DNA from: an uncultured Megasphaera sp.
GTDB taxonomy: Bacteria; Bacillota; Negativicutes; Veillonellales; Megasphaeraceae
Assembly: GCF_900539295.1 (NCBI RefSeq)
Contig: NZ_UQBH01000018.1
Coordinates: forward strand, 1-43,876
DNA: 43,876 nt
Direction of reading: 5' to 3'
This document shows positions 8,647 to 16,713 of this stretch, piece by piece (within the stretch, counting starts at the first letter, position 1; each line of letters starts with the position of its first letter). The notes beneath the pieces were generated by a model. That model had not been told where the DNA came from and searched no databases. It saw only the letters and a list, made by a program, of their open reading frames with translations. Made by a program: the position numbers and the translations under genes.

Positions 8647-9162
8647 TTATTCCCCCTTTCCTTGATCGGGCAGCTGGCGCTGGAGAGCCCGAATTTCATC
8701 GCGGACTTTAGCCGCTTCTTCGTAGCGCTCTTCCTGAACCAGCTTTTGCAGGTGCTGGCGTAGGCGCTTGACCTGGGTTGCCGTCCGGAATACACCGGTA
8801 CCGCGGTTAGGCACCTTGCCGACGTGTTTGCTGTGGCCGTGAATCCGCCGCAGGAGCGGCGGGATTTCTTCTTTAAAGGCTTCATAGCAATCGGGGCAGC
8901 CGAATTTCCCCACGTGGTTGAATTCCCCATAAGTCATGCCGCAGCTGGCACAACGCGGTTCATCGCCGCTGGCCCCCTGATAATCTGGATAGGCCATTTT
9001 ACGGAAAAAATCATTATCGATAATATTCAGATCTTGCGGATTGGAAAAGTTTGTCTGTCTCTTCGCACAGGTCGCACACAGGTGGACGTCTGTGCGCCGG
9101 CCATTTTCAATTTTGACGATATGGACAACAGCTTCCCGTTTTTTACAGGCATCACAGAGCAT
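8647..9162 (-). CDS. mcsA: McsA, zinc-finger and UVR-domain activator of McsB
   Basis: A 171-residue protein with two pairs of zinc-binding CxxC motifs. One pair is near the N-terminus (CDACK and CATCA), the other near 90-120 (CASCG and CPDCY). A C-terminal UVR helix-pair motif follows (EERYEEAAKVRDEIRAL). McsA binds and activates McsB and modulates CtsR in Bacillus. The ATG at 9162 is preferred because AAAGGA lies 10 bases upstream; an in-frame GTG three codons earlier touches that site and is too close. It is the second gene of the ctsR operon, and mcsB follows after 3 bases. Confidence 0.93.
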   Translation of the reverse strand: MLCDACKKREAVVHIVKIENGRRTDVHLCATCAKRQTNFSNPQDLNIIDNDFFRKMAYPDYQGASGDEPRCASCGMTYGEFNHVGKFGCPDCYEAFKEEIPPLLRRIHGHSKHVGKVPNRGTGVFRTATQVKRLRQHLQKLVQEERYEEAAKVRDEIRALQRQLPDQGKGE

Positions 9163-9184
9163 GGCCCTCACGTCCTTTCTATCT

Positions 9185-9640
9185 TCAATGAAGGTTCAAA
9201 TTTTTCAAAATATCACTGATGACCAATAGGCGCGACCCTTCGTCGTCAATACGGCGATAGAGGGATTCAAAGGTCAAGTGGAGGATGACCGCCTCGTTGT
9301 TAGTGAGGCTGCGCCGCTTCAATAATTCATATAATAAGGCATCCAGGTCTTCCATGGAAATGCTGACCGCCGGCAGGCGTTCGTGGAGCAGGACCGGCGT
9401 CCGATCTTCCTTCTTCGGCGTCAGTTTAATGATGCGGACGAAGCCGCCGGAACCGCGCCGCGATTCGACCAGATAGCCTCGGTCATTAGAAAAGCGCGTA
9501 CTCAGCACATAGCTGATCTGCGACGGTGCACACTGCAGCTCATCGGCCAGCTCATTACGGCGCAGGACGATATCGGAATTGTCTTCTTCCAATAATTTAT
9601 GTAATATAAATTGTTCGATTTTATCAGCTAATACACTCAT
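9185..9640 (-). CDS. ctsR: Transcriptional repressor CtsR
   Basis: A 151-residue class-III heat-shock repressor. The N-terminal winged helix-turn-helix (about 1-70) includes the wing ESRRGSGGFVRI, the glycine-rich turn that enters the DNA minor groove and carries the arginine targeted by McsB in Bacillus. The C-terminal four-helix dimerisation domain (about 80-151) contains the EAVILHLT segment. CtsR represses clp genes and its own operon by binding heptad repeats of the AGGTCAAA type. It is first in ctsR-mcsA-mcsB-clpC, starts at ATG 9640, and has an overlapping promoter/operator region immediately upstream. Confidence 0.96.
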   Translation of the reverse strand: MSVLADKIEQFILHKLLEEDNSDIVLRRNELADELQCAPSQISYVLSTRFSNDRGYLVESRRGSGGFVRIIKLTPKKEDRTPVLLHERLPAVSISMEDLDALLYELLKRRSLTNNEAVILHLTFESLYRRIDDEGSRLLVISDILKNLNLH

Positions 9641-9678
9641 CGTAAATCACCTCTTAAAAAAAATCGACTCAAAATTTT

Positions 9679-9731
9679 TCTTTTTGACTTTCGTATAGGT
9701 ATATTATATTCGTCTTTTTGACTTTACGCAA
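9679..9731 (-). promoter_or_regulatory. ctsR promoter with two CtsR-like AAAGTCAAAAAGA repeats
   Basis: On the minus strand TTGCGT (9731-9726), a 17-base spacer and TATAAT (9708-9703) form a good sigma-A promoter about 65 bases before ctsR. An exact 13-mer, AAAGTCAAAAAGA, occurs twice in the same direction: once inside the spacer (9725-9713) and once just downstream of the start point (9691-9679), 34 bases apart. Its core AGTCAAA matches a CtsR half-site. The second heptad of the classical operator is not conserved next to either copy. Autoregulation by CtsR is inferred. Confidence 0.75.
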
Positions 9732-9841
9732 GGGGTAGGGAATGTAAAAAGTTCTCAAATTGATAAAACAGCCCTTTTATTGCTCGCAAATTCCATCGGT
9801 ATGGTGTATGATGAATGGACTACATAAGCGAGGTGTTACCA

Positions 9842-11584
9842 TTGAAAAACTGGGGACCCGGTTCCGTTTATTATTACTTCTTAAAAGAAAAGAAAATTCT
9901 CTTTATCGTCACTGTCAGCGGCATTCTCTACAACGTCGGCATGATTGCCGGCCCTTGGTTTGACGGCCAGCTGGCACAGTACCTCTACGATATGTTCGGC
10001 GGCACGAAAACGGCTGCCGATATGTATGCCCTCTGTCTGATGTACGCCCTGGTCATCGTCGCCGTCCAGGCTATGCGCTACGTAAAGCGGCTGTACGTCC
10101 GAAAGTTCGCCAACAACGTCAGCCTGACCATGAAAGACCGGCTCTATCAGCAGCTCGTCCAGACGCCGAAAGACGTGATGGAGCGGGAACACACGGGAAC
10201 CTTGATGACCAAAGTCATTTCCGACATCGACACCTGTGTCGAAGGGATGCGAAAGTTCACGACAGAAATCTTCGATACAGGCGTCGTCATGGTGACCTAC
10301 CTGGTCATGCTCTTGGTCTACGACTGGAAACTGACCCTCTGTATCTTGGTCTTCCCGCCCTTGGCCTACGTCCTGGCCAACCGACTGCGGCGCCTCGTCG
10401 CTGAGACGGCTGCCCGCAGCAAAGAGAGCAGCGGCGCCTTGTCGGGCATCACCTTGGACCGCATCAGCAACGCCTTGACCTACCGCGTCTACGGCGAAGA
10501 AGACGTGCAAAATGCCCAGTACGAACGTTACCTGAAAGACTACGAACAGAAGATGATTTTGGCCAATCTGTGGGAAAACACGATGCAGCCTATCTATAAA
10601 ATCATCGCCATGATCGGCACGATTCTCGTCGTCTGGCTCGGCGGCCGCAACGTCCTCGGAGAGGGTTGGCAGATCTGGGACATCGCCGCCTTTTCGACGT
10701 ACCTCTCCTGTTTCGTCAAGATGTCCATCAAGACCTCCCATGCAGCCCGCCTGTTCAATGCCGTCCAAAAGGCACAGGTGTCGTGGAACCGCATCCAGCC
10801 CCGGCTGCAGGCCTCCCATCCGCTGCCGGAACCGGTACCGACCTATCCGCCGGCAGCGCTTACGGTCTCCGACCTGTCCTTTTCTTATCATGAAAATGAA
10901 CGGCCTGTCTATGAGGGATTATCCTTTTCTGCCAAGCCCGGCGACATCATCGGCATTACCGGTCCCGTCGCCTGCGGCAAGTCGACCCTGGGCCTTACCT
11001 TTCTCGGCGAAAAGCCTCACGGCGGCGAAATCCGCTTCGGCTCCGTTCAATTGGGAAACGGCCATACCGGGCCGGAAGGCATCGTCGGCTACTGCGGCCA
11101 CGACAGCGAGTTATTTTCAGCGACCATCGAAGAGAATATCCGCTTCGGCCTTGCCGGAGATGTCACAAAGGTTCTCACCGAAGTCTGTATGGATGAAGAC
11201 TGTGCGTCCTTCCCCTTAGGCATAGAGACGCCTATTGGCGAAGGGGGCCAGCGCCTTTCCGGCGGTCAGCAGGCCCGCATCGCCCTGGCCCGCACCCTCT
11301 TTCATCGGCGGCCCCTCCTCGTCTTCGACGATCCCTTTGCTGCCGTCGACATGACGACGGAACGAAAGATATTCCACCATCTCCGAAAATCCTACAGCGA
11401 CTGTATCATCCTCCTCATTTCACACCGCCTGGCCTTATTTTCCTACCTCGATCAAGTCATTTGGCTCAGCAGCGACGGCCGGCCGCTGGTCTCTACTCAC
11501 CGTGAACTGTACGAAACTCACGGAGCCTACCGCAAACTCTACGATATGCAGCAGAAAGGGCAGGGAGGTGACCGCCATGTATAA
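9842..11584 (+). CDS. ABC exporter half-transporter, degenerate-site subunit
   Basis: A 580-residue fused exporter subunit with six predicted transmembrane helices (about 1-310) and a C-terminal ATPase. The ATPase has Walker A GPVACGKST (374-382), LSGGQ (472-476), Walker B ending FDD and the H-loop histidine at 528. The residue after the Walker B aspartate is Asp497 instead of the catalytic Glu, and the Q-loop reads GYCGHD (His420 for Gln). TTG at 9842 is chosen because GAGGTG lies 6 bases before it; an in-frame ATG at 9815 has no ribosome site. It overlaps the next ABC gene by 8 bases, so the two form a heterodimer. The exported substrate is unknown; drug or peptide export is possible. Confidence 0.88.
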   Translation: MKNWGPGSVYYYFLKEKKILFIVTVSGILYNVGMIAGPWFDGQLAQYLYDMFGGTKTAADMYALCLMYALVIVAVQAMRYVKRLYVRKFANNVSLTMKDRLYQQLVQTPKDVMEREHTGTLMTKVISDIDTCVEGMRKFTTEIFDTGVVMVTYLVMLLVYDWKLTLCILVFPPLAYVLANRLRRLVAETAARSKESSGALSGITLDRISNALTYRVYGEEDVQNAQYERYLKDYEQKMILANLWENTMQPIYKIIAMIGTILVVWLGGRNVLGEGWQIWDIAAFSTYLSCFVKMSIKTSHAARLFNAVQKAQVSWNRIQPRLQASHPLPEPVPTYPPAALTVSDLSFSYHENERPVYEGLSFSAKPGDIIGITGPVACGKSTLGLTFLGEKPHGGEIRFGSVQLGNGHTGPEGIVGYCGHDSELFSATIEENIRFGLAGDVTKVLTEVCMDEDCASFPLGIETPIGEGGQRLSGGQQARIALARTLFHRRPLLVFDDPFAAVDMTTERKIFHHLRKSYSDCIILLISHRLALFSYLDQVIWLSSDGRPLVSTHRELYETHGAYRKLYDMQQKGQGGDRHV

Positions 11585-13223
11585 GATTTTCTTACAGACC
11601 GTAAAGGCCAATCTGCCTCTCATCATCGGTCTGGTCCTGGCCATTGCCGCCTCCATCGCGGTCAGCGTCGCACCGCCTCTTATCCTACAGTATATCGTCG
11701 ACAGCCTGGCCGGCGGCAATTTTGCGGCCATGTCCTTACTGACGGCAGGCGTCGTCTATTTTGTCGTAAACGCCGGCAGCGGCCTCGTCGACGCCTTAAA
11801 AGAAACGTTGATTACCATCTTCGGCCAAAAGATCACCCACGGCCTGCGCTCAGCCATGTGCCGCCGCCTCAGCGCCCTGCCGGCACCTTATTTCGTCAGC
11901 CACGAATCAGGGGCCGTCACATCCCTCTTTGTCAACGACGTCGACACCTTGGAAGACCTCTTCGACTCCGGCGTCGTCAGCATGATTGCCGACGTCCTTA
12001 CGATCTCCAGCATCCTCGTCGTCGTCTTCCACTTGAGCGGCGGCCTGGGCATCTTGTTGTGCATCGCCCTGCCCCTCTTATTTCTCCTGACCCGATACTT
12101 TCAAAAACGCATGCTTCAGGCACAACGGGATAACCGTGCAGCCATCGGCAGGACCAACGAACTCATTCCGGAAACGGTCCACAACATCCGCACCATCCAT
12201 ACCTGTCAGCAGGAACGCCACCTGCGCCGCCGGTACGGCAAGACCATCGGCGACAGTTTCGCCGCTATGGAGAGAAGCAATTTCTGTGACGCCATCTATT
12301 CGCCCATCATCATCACCTTGTCGACGCTCATCATCTGCATCATGATGGCCCTCTCGGTCAGCAGTTCCTTCCTGCAGGACCTCTTCGGCATGACCGTCGG
12401 CACCGTCGTCGCCCTCATCGCCTACGTGCGCCTCATCTTCTCGCCGATTGAAAGCATCGGCATGGAAATCCAAAACATCCAGTCGGCCATAGCCGGCATC
12501 AGCCGCTTGAAAGAATTTTTTGCCGAACCCGTCCAAGAAAGGGGAACGGCAGACGACCTGACAACCACTGCCCCACCCTTGGTCATCGACGATGCCGCCT
12601 TCGGCTATGGCAAGGATGAAACGGTGTTCCGCCACCTGTCCCTGGCCGTCAAAAAAGGGGAAACAGTCACCATCACGGGCCGCACCGGTTCCGGTAAGAG
12701 CACCCTGTTTAAACTGATCCTCGGCCTGTACGCCCCCCAAGAAGGGTCGATCCGCGTCTTTGGCTGCGAGCCGTCTCGCCTGGCACCGTCCCTTCGGCGC
12801 CAAGTCTTCGGCTACGTAGAACAGCAGTTCCACGACGTGGCCGGAACCATTTCCGACCAAGTAAGCCTCAAGGATCCCCGCATAGACGAGACAGCCATTG
12901 AAAAGTCCCTGCGCCTCGTCGGCCTGTGGGACCTCTGCACCTCCCTGCCCGAAGGACTTCACACGCCGTTCCGGCAGGAATACTTCTCCCGCGGCCAGCT
13001 GCAGCTCCTGTCCATCGCCCGGGCCGTCGTCATGAACCCGCAAATCCTCTTACTCGATGAAATCACGGCCAACCTCGACGCCCTGACTGAACGCCAGGTC
13101 TTAGAAGCCCTGCAGGCGGCCTCCCAAAACCGGACGGTCCTCTCCATTTCCCATCGCCTCTACGAAGCCCAGGGCGGCCGCCTCGTCGTCATGGGCACAG
13201 CTCAAAGGGGCCGTCGGTCGTAA
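11577..13223 (+). CDS. ABC exporter half-transporter, partner subunit
   Basis: A 548-residue fused membrane-ATPase protein with about six transmembrane helices (1-305). It has Walker A GRTGSGKST (368-376), a Q-loop GYVEQQ, Walker B LLLDE with catalytic Glu495, and the H-loop histidine at 526. Its signature is FSRGQ (470-474) instead of LSGGQ. With the preceding subunit, which has a normal signature but lacks the catalytic Glu, this gives one normal and one degenerate ATP site. That is the pattern of heterodimeric exporters such as TM287/288 and BmrCD. The ATG at 11577 follows GGGAGGTG by 6 bases and lies within the last codons of the upstream gene. A terminator follows. Confidence 0.9.
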   Translation: MYKIFLQTVKANLPLIIGLVLAIAASIAVSVAPPLILQYIVDSLAGGNFAAMSLLTAGVVYFVVNAGSGLVDALKETLITIFGQKITHGLRSAMCRRLSALPAPYFVSHESGAVTSLFVNDVDTLEDLFDSGVVSMIADVLTISSILVVVFHLSGGLGILLCIALPLLFLLTRYFQKRMLQAQRDNRAAIGRTNELIPETVHNIRTIHTCQQERHLRRRYGKTIGDSFAAMERSNFCDAIYSPIIITLSTLIICIMMALSVSSSFLQDLFGMTVGTVVALIAYVRLIFSPIESIGMEIQNIQSAIAGISRLKEFFAEPVQERGTADDLTTTAPPLVIDDAAFGYGKDETVFRHLSLAVKKGETVTITGRTGSGKSTLFKLILGLYAPQEGSIRVFGCEPSRLAPSLRRQVFGYVEQQFHDVAGTISDQVSLKDPRIDETAIEKSLRLVGLWDLCTSLPEGLHTPFRQEYFSRGQLQLLSIARAVVMNPQILLLDEITANLDALTERQVLEALQAASQNRTVLSISHRLYEAQGGRLVVMGTAQRGRRS

Positions 13224-13257
13224 GGCCCTGCTGCCAACAATTCCACAGAATCACCTG

Positions 13258-13300
13258 AAAAAGCGCTCCTCCGGACTTTGGCCCGGGGTAGCGCTTTTTG
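13258..13300 (+). terminator. Terminator after the ABC exporter genes
   Basis: A 10-bp stem, AAAAAGCGCT with AGCGCTTTTT (13258-13267 and 13290-13299), encloses a GC-rich loop. It is 35 bases after the second ABC gene and ends in a T run. Confidence 0.85.
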
Positions 13301-13373
13301 GCTTATCTCCCTTTTATCCGTACCTCCATAAATCACATCAATCCGGGCCTTTGATTTCTGTCAATATACTTTT

Positions 13374-13387
13374 TAGAATGCATTCTA
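13374..13387. promoter_or_regulatory. Upstream operator palindrome of the SnoaL-radical SAM operon
   Basis: A perfect 14-bp palindrome, TAGAATGCATTCTA, lies 10 bases upstream of the -35 box. It matches the downstream palindrome at 13426-13439 except in the central four bases, as expected for two sites of one dimeric repressor. The TetR gene at 15005 is the natural candidate. Confidence 0.75.
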
Positions 13388-13396
13388 GAAAGTATG

Positions 13397-13425
13397 TTGA
13401 CATTTTTAATTTCTCGTCTTATAAT
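13397..13425 (+). promoter_or_regulatory. Consensus sigma-A promoter of the SnoaL-radical SAM operon
   Basis: TTGACA (13397-13402), exactly 17 bases, then TATAAT (13420-13425): a perfect consensus promoter. It is flanked by the two palindromes, so it is probably strong but tightly repressed. Confidence 0.9.
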
Positions 13426-13439
13426 TAGAATACGTTCTA
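13426..13439. promoter_or_regulatory. Downstream operator palindrome overlapping the start point
   Basis: TAGAATACGTTCTA follows directly on the -10 box and covers the expected transcription start. The outer halves TAGAAT/TTCTA repeat those of the site at 13374. The centres are 52 bases apart, about five helical turns, so two dimers could sit on one face of the DNA. Confidence 0.75.
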
Positions 13440-13489
13440 GAACTACTTTAAAAAGCAATTTATTTCACCGCAAAAGGAGATTATGAATC

Positions 13490-13975
13490 ATGACACTTGA
13501 AGAACGCATTCAACGCTTAGAAGACATTCACGCCTGTGAACAACTCCAATATAAATACGAATATTACCTCGACCACGGTTATCAAGGTGAAGGCATTGCC
13601 TCCTTATTTACGGCCGACGGCTTATGGGAAATCAAAGGCTGCGGCGGCACGGCCCAAGGTCATGAAGCCATCAAGGCTCATGCAGCCCGCTTAGGCAAGG
13701 CCATCCCCTGGGGCCAGCACAACATGATGGCTCCCATGGTCGAAATCAGCGGCGACGGCCAATCTGCCGAGGGCTCGTTCTGCCTGGTCTGCCTGCTGAC
13801 CATGACCGATGAAAAAGGCACGGACGATGCCTACGTCTTAGTCGGCAAATATAAAAACAAATACGTCAAAGTCGACGGGAAATGGTACTTTAAGGAGTTG
13901 ACCGGCATCATCGAAAAGACAGCCCCCTGGGAAAAAGGCTGGGTCAAAGAAACGATCACCCGTGAATCCTGGTAA
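13490..13975 (+). CDS. SnoaL/NTF2-like domain protein
   Basis: A 161-residue protein of the NTF2-like, SnoaL-type alpha+beta barrel superfamily, which includes dehydratases, isomerases and binding proteins. An N-terminal helix (LEERIQRLEDIHACEQLQYK) is followed by the characteristic LFTADGLWEIKG and GHEAI segments and a C-terminal sheet ending VDGKWYFKELTG. No signal peptide is visible. The exact reaction cannot be told. AAAAGGAGA lies 10 bases before ATG. An out-of-frame ATG at 13483 would give only five codons (MNHDT) overlapping the true start. It is the first gene of a two-gene operon under a TetR-like operator pair, so a response to a small toxic or aromatic compound is plausible but inferred. 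Confidence 0.8.
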   Translation: MTLEERIQRLEDIHACEQLQYKYEYYLDHGYQGEGIASLFTADGLWEIKGCGGTAQGHEAIKAHAARLGKAIPWGQHNMMAPMVEISGDGQSAEGSFCLVCLLTMTDEKGTDDAYVLVGKYKNKYVKVDGKWYFKELTGIIEKTAPWEKGWVKETITRESW

Positions 13976-13988
13976 GGAGGCATGACAA

Positions 13989-14873
13989 ATGCATTTTAAC
14001 AGTCCCATCGTGCGGCCCCCGACAGACGCCGACAGCGTCTTTATCGAAGTCACCGTCGGCTGCACCCATAACAGCTGCACCTTCTGCAATTTCTACGAAG
14101 GCTATCCCTTCCGCGTCGCTCCCTGGGAACAGATAGAAGCCGACGTCAAAGAAGCGGCGCTCCACTTCCCGAAGGCCAAGAAAATTTGGGCTTCCGGCGG
14201 CAACCCCTTCGCCTTGAGCACAGACAAGCTCTCCGATTTGGCAGCGCTCTTTCAATCTTATTTCCCGGATTGCCGCATCGCGGCCTATGCCCGTATCGAC
14301 GACTTGTATCACAAGAGCGTCGACGATTTAAAGGCACTCCACGCCTTGGGATACGACAATTTGGTCATCGGCATCGAGAGCGCCGACGACGAAGTTTTGA
14401 CCCATGTCAATAAAGGCTACTCCGGTGCCGACGTCCTGCGGGAATTGAAAAAGATGGATGCCTCGGGCATGACCTACCGGGTCATCTACCTCGGCGGCAT
14501 TGCCGGCAAGGGCAAGGGCGAACAAGATGCGAAGATCACGGCGTCAGTCCTCAATCAGGTCCATCCGTCATACCTCTTCCTGACGACCGTCGCCTTCCTG
14601 CCCGGAACGCCCCTTTACGACGAACTCCAAAACGGAACCTTCGAAGAAGCCTCCGAAACGGAACGGCTCCGCGAGTTCCGCACCTTTATTTCCGAACTGA
14701 AAAATCCCATCACCATCGATGCCCGCGGCGCAGCCAATGCCGTGTCCTTCCTGGCCCGTCTCCCCCAGGATAAAGAACGCATCCTGGCCGAGTTGGACCG
14801 ACTCATCGAAAAAATGGATACCGATACGGAAAAAGCCTTACAATATCGTCGCTCCCTTTTAAGGAGTGTATAA
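13989..14873 (+). CDS. Radical SAM protein with CX4CX2C cluster motif
   Basis: A 294-residue radical SAM enzyme. The cluster-binding cysteines are C25, C30 and C33 in GCTHNSCTFC, a CX4CX2C spacing instead of the usual CX3CX2C. Similar GCSHNxCTFC forms are known in a subgroup of Elp3/HemN-like radical SAM proteins. The SAM-binding region includes ASGGNPF (about 60-66) and IGIESADDEVL (about 124-134). The protein ends soon after the core, with no B12 or second cluster domain. AAGGAGG stands 8 bases before ATG, 13 bases after the SnoaL gene. Its substrate is unknown; the operon suggests a joint role with the SnoaL-like protein. Confidence 0.85.
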   Translation: MHFNSPIVRPPTDADSVFIEVTVGCTHNSCTFCNFYEGYPFRVAPWEQIEADVKEAALHFPKAKKIWASGGNPFALSTDKLSDLAALFQSYFPDCRIAAYARIDDLYHKSVDDLKALHALGYDNLVIGIESADDEVLTHVNKGYSGADVLRELKKMDASGMTYRVIYLGGIAGKGKGEQDAKITASVLNQVHPSYLFLTTVAFLPGTPLYDELQNGTFEEASETERLREFRTFISELKNPITIDARGAANAVSFLARLPQDKERILAELDRLIEKMDTDTEKALQYRRSLLRSV

Positions 14874-14875
14874 AG

Positions 14876-14924
14876 AAACAGGGCCCGGCACGAAGGCGAT
14901 ACACCTTCAGCCGAGGCCCTGTTT
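14876..14924 (+). terminator. Terminator-like hairpin after the radical SAM gene
   Basis: AAACAGGGCC (14876-14885) pairs with GGCCCTGTTT (14915-14924), with a further GAAGG/CCTTC stem inside. It begins 2 bases after the stop codon. The T run is short (GTTTACTAT), so termination may be incomplete. Confidence 0.7.
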
Positions 14925-14945
14925 ACTATGCCCTGTGATTTCACA

Positions 14946-14974
14946 TTGACAGGCGAAAAAAATCATGTAAAGAT
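14946..14974 (+). promoter_or_regulatory. Possible promoter of the TetR gene
   Basis: TTGACA (14946-14951) lies upstream of a weak -10 such as TAAAGA (14968-14973) at a 16-base spacing. No copy of the TAGAAT palindrome is present here, so the regulator may not control itself at this site. Confidence 0.4.
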
Positions 14975-15004
14975 TAAGTGACTACAAAGAAAGGGGCAAT
15001 GACG

Positions 15005-15616
15005 ATGCCAACACTAAAAGTTCCCCGCAAAGTGAGAAGCCAGCAGGTCAAGCAGAAGATTTTTGACGCGGCTCTGGCCTTAATCCAAGAAAAGGGCTAT
15101 GAATACGTAACGGTCAACAACGTCTGCCAAACGGCAAAAGTTTCCGTCGGCAGTTTTTATCATCATTTCGGTAATAAAGACGAACTCTTATCCTACTACT
15201 TCGTCGCCGGCTATGAGCGCTATAAAAATGAATCTCAGCCGCCGGAATCAGACGATTTCATCGAACAAATCCTCTATATCTTCGGACTCTATGTCCGCTT
15301 CTGCCTTGACCAAGACATTCAATTCATCAAAAATTTCTACACGCCGAGCAATGCCAGCCTGTACATCACAGCTGACGACGTAAGCGACAAGACGCGCCTT
15401 CCCATCTTGGCCAAAGTCTATGAAGCCTTGGAAGAAGCCCGAAAAAAAAGCCAGCTCCCGGAACGTATCAATACGCGGGAACTGGCAGAAGATCTCTGCG
15501 TCCTGGAAAAAGGATGCATTTTTGAATATGCCCTCTCTGACGGCCGTTATCCCTTATGGGACCGCAGCCAAAAGATGCTCTGTGCCGTTTTAAAAGGGCT
15601 TGCGGCTACTGATTAA
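15005..15616 (+). CDS. TetR/AcrR-family transcriptional regulator
   Basis: A 203-residue TetR-type repressor. The N-terminal helix-turn-helix covers about 10-60 (VKQKIFDAALALIQEKGYEYVTV, then VSVGSFYHHFGNKDELL); the C-terminal ligand/dimer domain covers the rest. ATG 15005 is chosen because AAGGGG stands 8 bases upstream; an ATG 6 bases earlier and a GTG at 14978 are poorly placed. It lies downstream of the SnoaL-radical SAM genes and is a likely binder of the two TAGAAT palindromes at 13374 and 13426. That link is inferred from location and operator type. It is convergent with the DUF535 gene, with only 10 bases between the stops. Confidence 0.9.
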   Translation: MPTLKVPRKVRSQQVKQKIFDAALALIQEKGYEYVTVNNVCQTAKVSVGSFYHHFGNKDELLSYYFVAGYERYKNESQPPESDDFIEQILYIFGLYVRFCLDQDIQFIKNFYTPSNASLYITADDVSDKTRLPILAKVYEALEEARKKSQLPERINTRELAEDLCVLEKGCIFEYALSDGRYPLWDRSQKMLCAVLKGLAATD

Positions 15617-15626
15617 AGACGGTCAG

Positions 15627-16628
15627 TCACCCCTTCGGCGCCTCGATGGGGTCGTAATCGGCAGGCTTATCGACGATAGATGCTTCATCGACGGCCGACG
15701 GCGTCGGCGCAAAGCCTTGGCGGAAAAGCTTGCGAATGGCTTCGATGTAAGGCGGGACGATGGCGTCCATGAGGAGATAGCGCTTGCGGAAGAGGTTGCG
15801 TTTCTGCGACTTAATTTCGTCGTACTTACGGCGCTTTTCTTCGATGGGCAGACGGAAATACCAAGCCTCGCCGGCATCGGGGACGGCACCTTCACCGATC
15901 CAGAAGTCATTGAAATTGGTCTTCTTGGAACGATTGCCGCGCAGCAGATGGCTGTTGGTATAGAAGCCCTCGTCAGTAATGACGTACATATCGCGGATGC
16001 CCAAAGTCTGAACGAAGATGCGCATCAAATAGAGGATGAAATTCTTCGGCCGGTAGCCAAAGAGCTTCTTGGTCAGAATTTTCGTCGTTTCCAAACCATG
16101 CTTCGAGCCCTGAATAGTGCCGATATACATAGACGGCGTGCCGTCGCTGTTGTAATCGAAGCGGAAATTGAAATGATAGATCATCTGGCCTTCATGATAG
16201 AGATAAAGCGACAAGAAGCCTTCTTTTCGCTGGCCCGTATCAAAGATGAGCCGCATTTCAAGAGGCAAGGCCGAATCGTCCGACGTCCAAAGGGTATAGC
16301 CCTTCCCCCAGTAAATTTCGCGGATGACTTCATCGGAAAAGAAGGTCCGTAAAATGGTGAAATGATGCTTCAAGGCGTCGAGCCGCTGGCGCATGGTCGA
16401 GTTTTTGAACAAGAAGACCCGGGTCATGACTTCCTGAAAATCCGGATCGTGCTGCTCAAAAAAGCCTTTCATCGGCTCATAACGGTCGAAGAAATCGTAT
16501 AGCTCTTCGAACAAGGCCCTATTAGAGACCGCCCTTGCAAAAAAAACGACAGCCCGCTTGTTCTCTTGAAAATTCCGAGGTCCGTATATGAGTCGCGACA
16601 AGTGCCAAAAATAGGAAATACTATGCAT
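15627..16628 (-). CDS. DUF535 (VirK/YbjX-like) protein
   Basis: A 333-residue protein of the DUF535 family, related to Shigella VirK and E. coli YbjX. Typical segments are visible: YNSDGTPSMYIGTIQG (about 178-193), TKKLFGYRPKNFILYLMRIF (about 206-225), and YVITDEGFY with NSHLLRG in the second half. In enterobacteria family members are linked with outer-membrane or peptide-resistance phenotypes, which fits a diderm host, but the biochemical function is unknown. No signal peptide is seen. The ATG at 16628 follows AGGAGG and is preceded by a perfect promoter. Confidence 0.82.
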   Translation of the reverse strand: MHSISYFWHLSRLIYGPRNFQENKRAVVFFARAVSNRALFEELYDFFDRYEPMKGFFEQHDPDFQEVMTRVFLFKNSTMRQRLDALKHHFTILRTFFSDEVIREIYWGKGYTLWTSDDSALPLEMRLIFDTGQRKEGFLSLYLYHEGQMIYHFNFRFDYNSDGTPSMYIGTIQGSKHGLETTKILTKKLFGYRPKNFILYLMRIFVQTLGIRDMYVITDEGFYTNSHLLRGNRSKKTNFNDFWIGEGAVPDAGEAWYFRLPIEEKRRKYDEIKSQKRNLFRKRYLLMDAIVPPYIEAIRKLFRQGFAPTPSAVDEASIVDKPADYDPIEAPKG

Positions 16629-16663
16629 GAAATTCCTCCTATCAAGTACAATCCAATAGGACT

Positions 16664-16692
16664 ATTATACGGGCAGGCCGGCGGGCTGTCAA
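16664..16692 (-). promoter_or_regulatory. Perfect consensus promoter of the DUF535 gene
   Basis: On the minus strand TTGACA (16692-16687), 17 bases, TATAAT (16669-16664). The spacer is unusually GC-rich (GCCCGCCGGCCTGCCCG). In the short leader, TCCTAT can pair with ATAGGA, the left half of the ribosome site, giving a weak 6-bp hairpin. Confidence 0.88.
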
Positions 16693-16713
16693 TTATTCAT
16701 GTTTTAAAAGATC

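Noticed and set aside
9881..10891. Minus-strand open frame of 336 codons opposite the first ABC gene
   Set aside because: Composition is Asp/Gly/Val-rich antisense text; the plus-strand reading has all ABC motifs.
13483..13500. Five-codon upstream frame (MNHDT) overlapping the SnoaL start
   Set aside because: It is only 3 bases from the ribosome site and probably arises by chance; no leader-peptide features such as codon runs or a paired attenuator are present.
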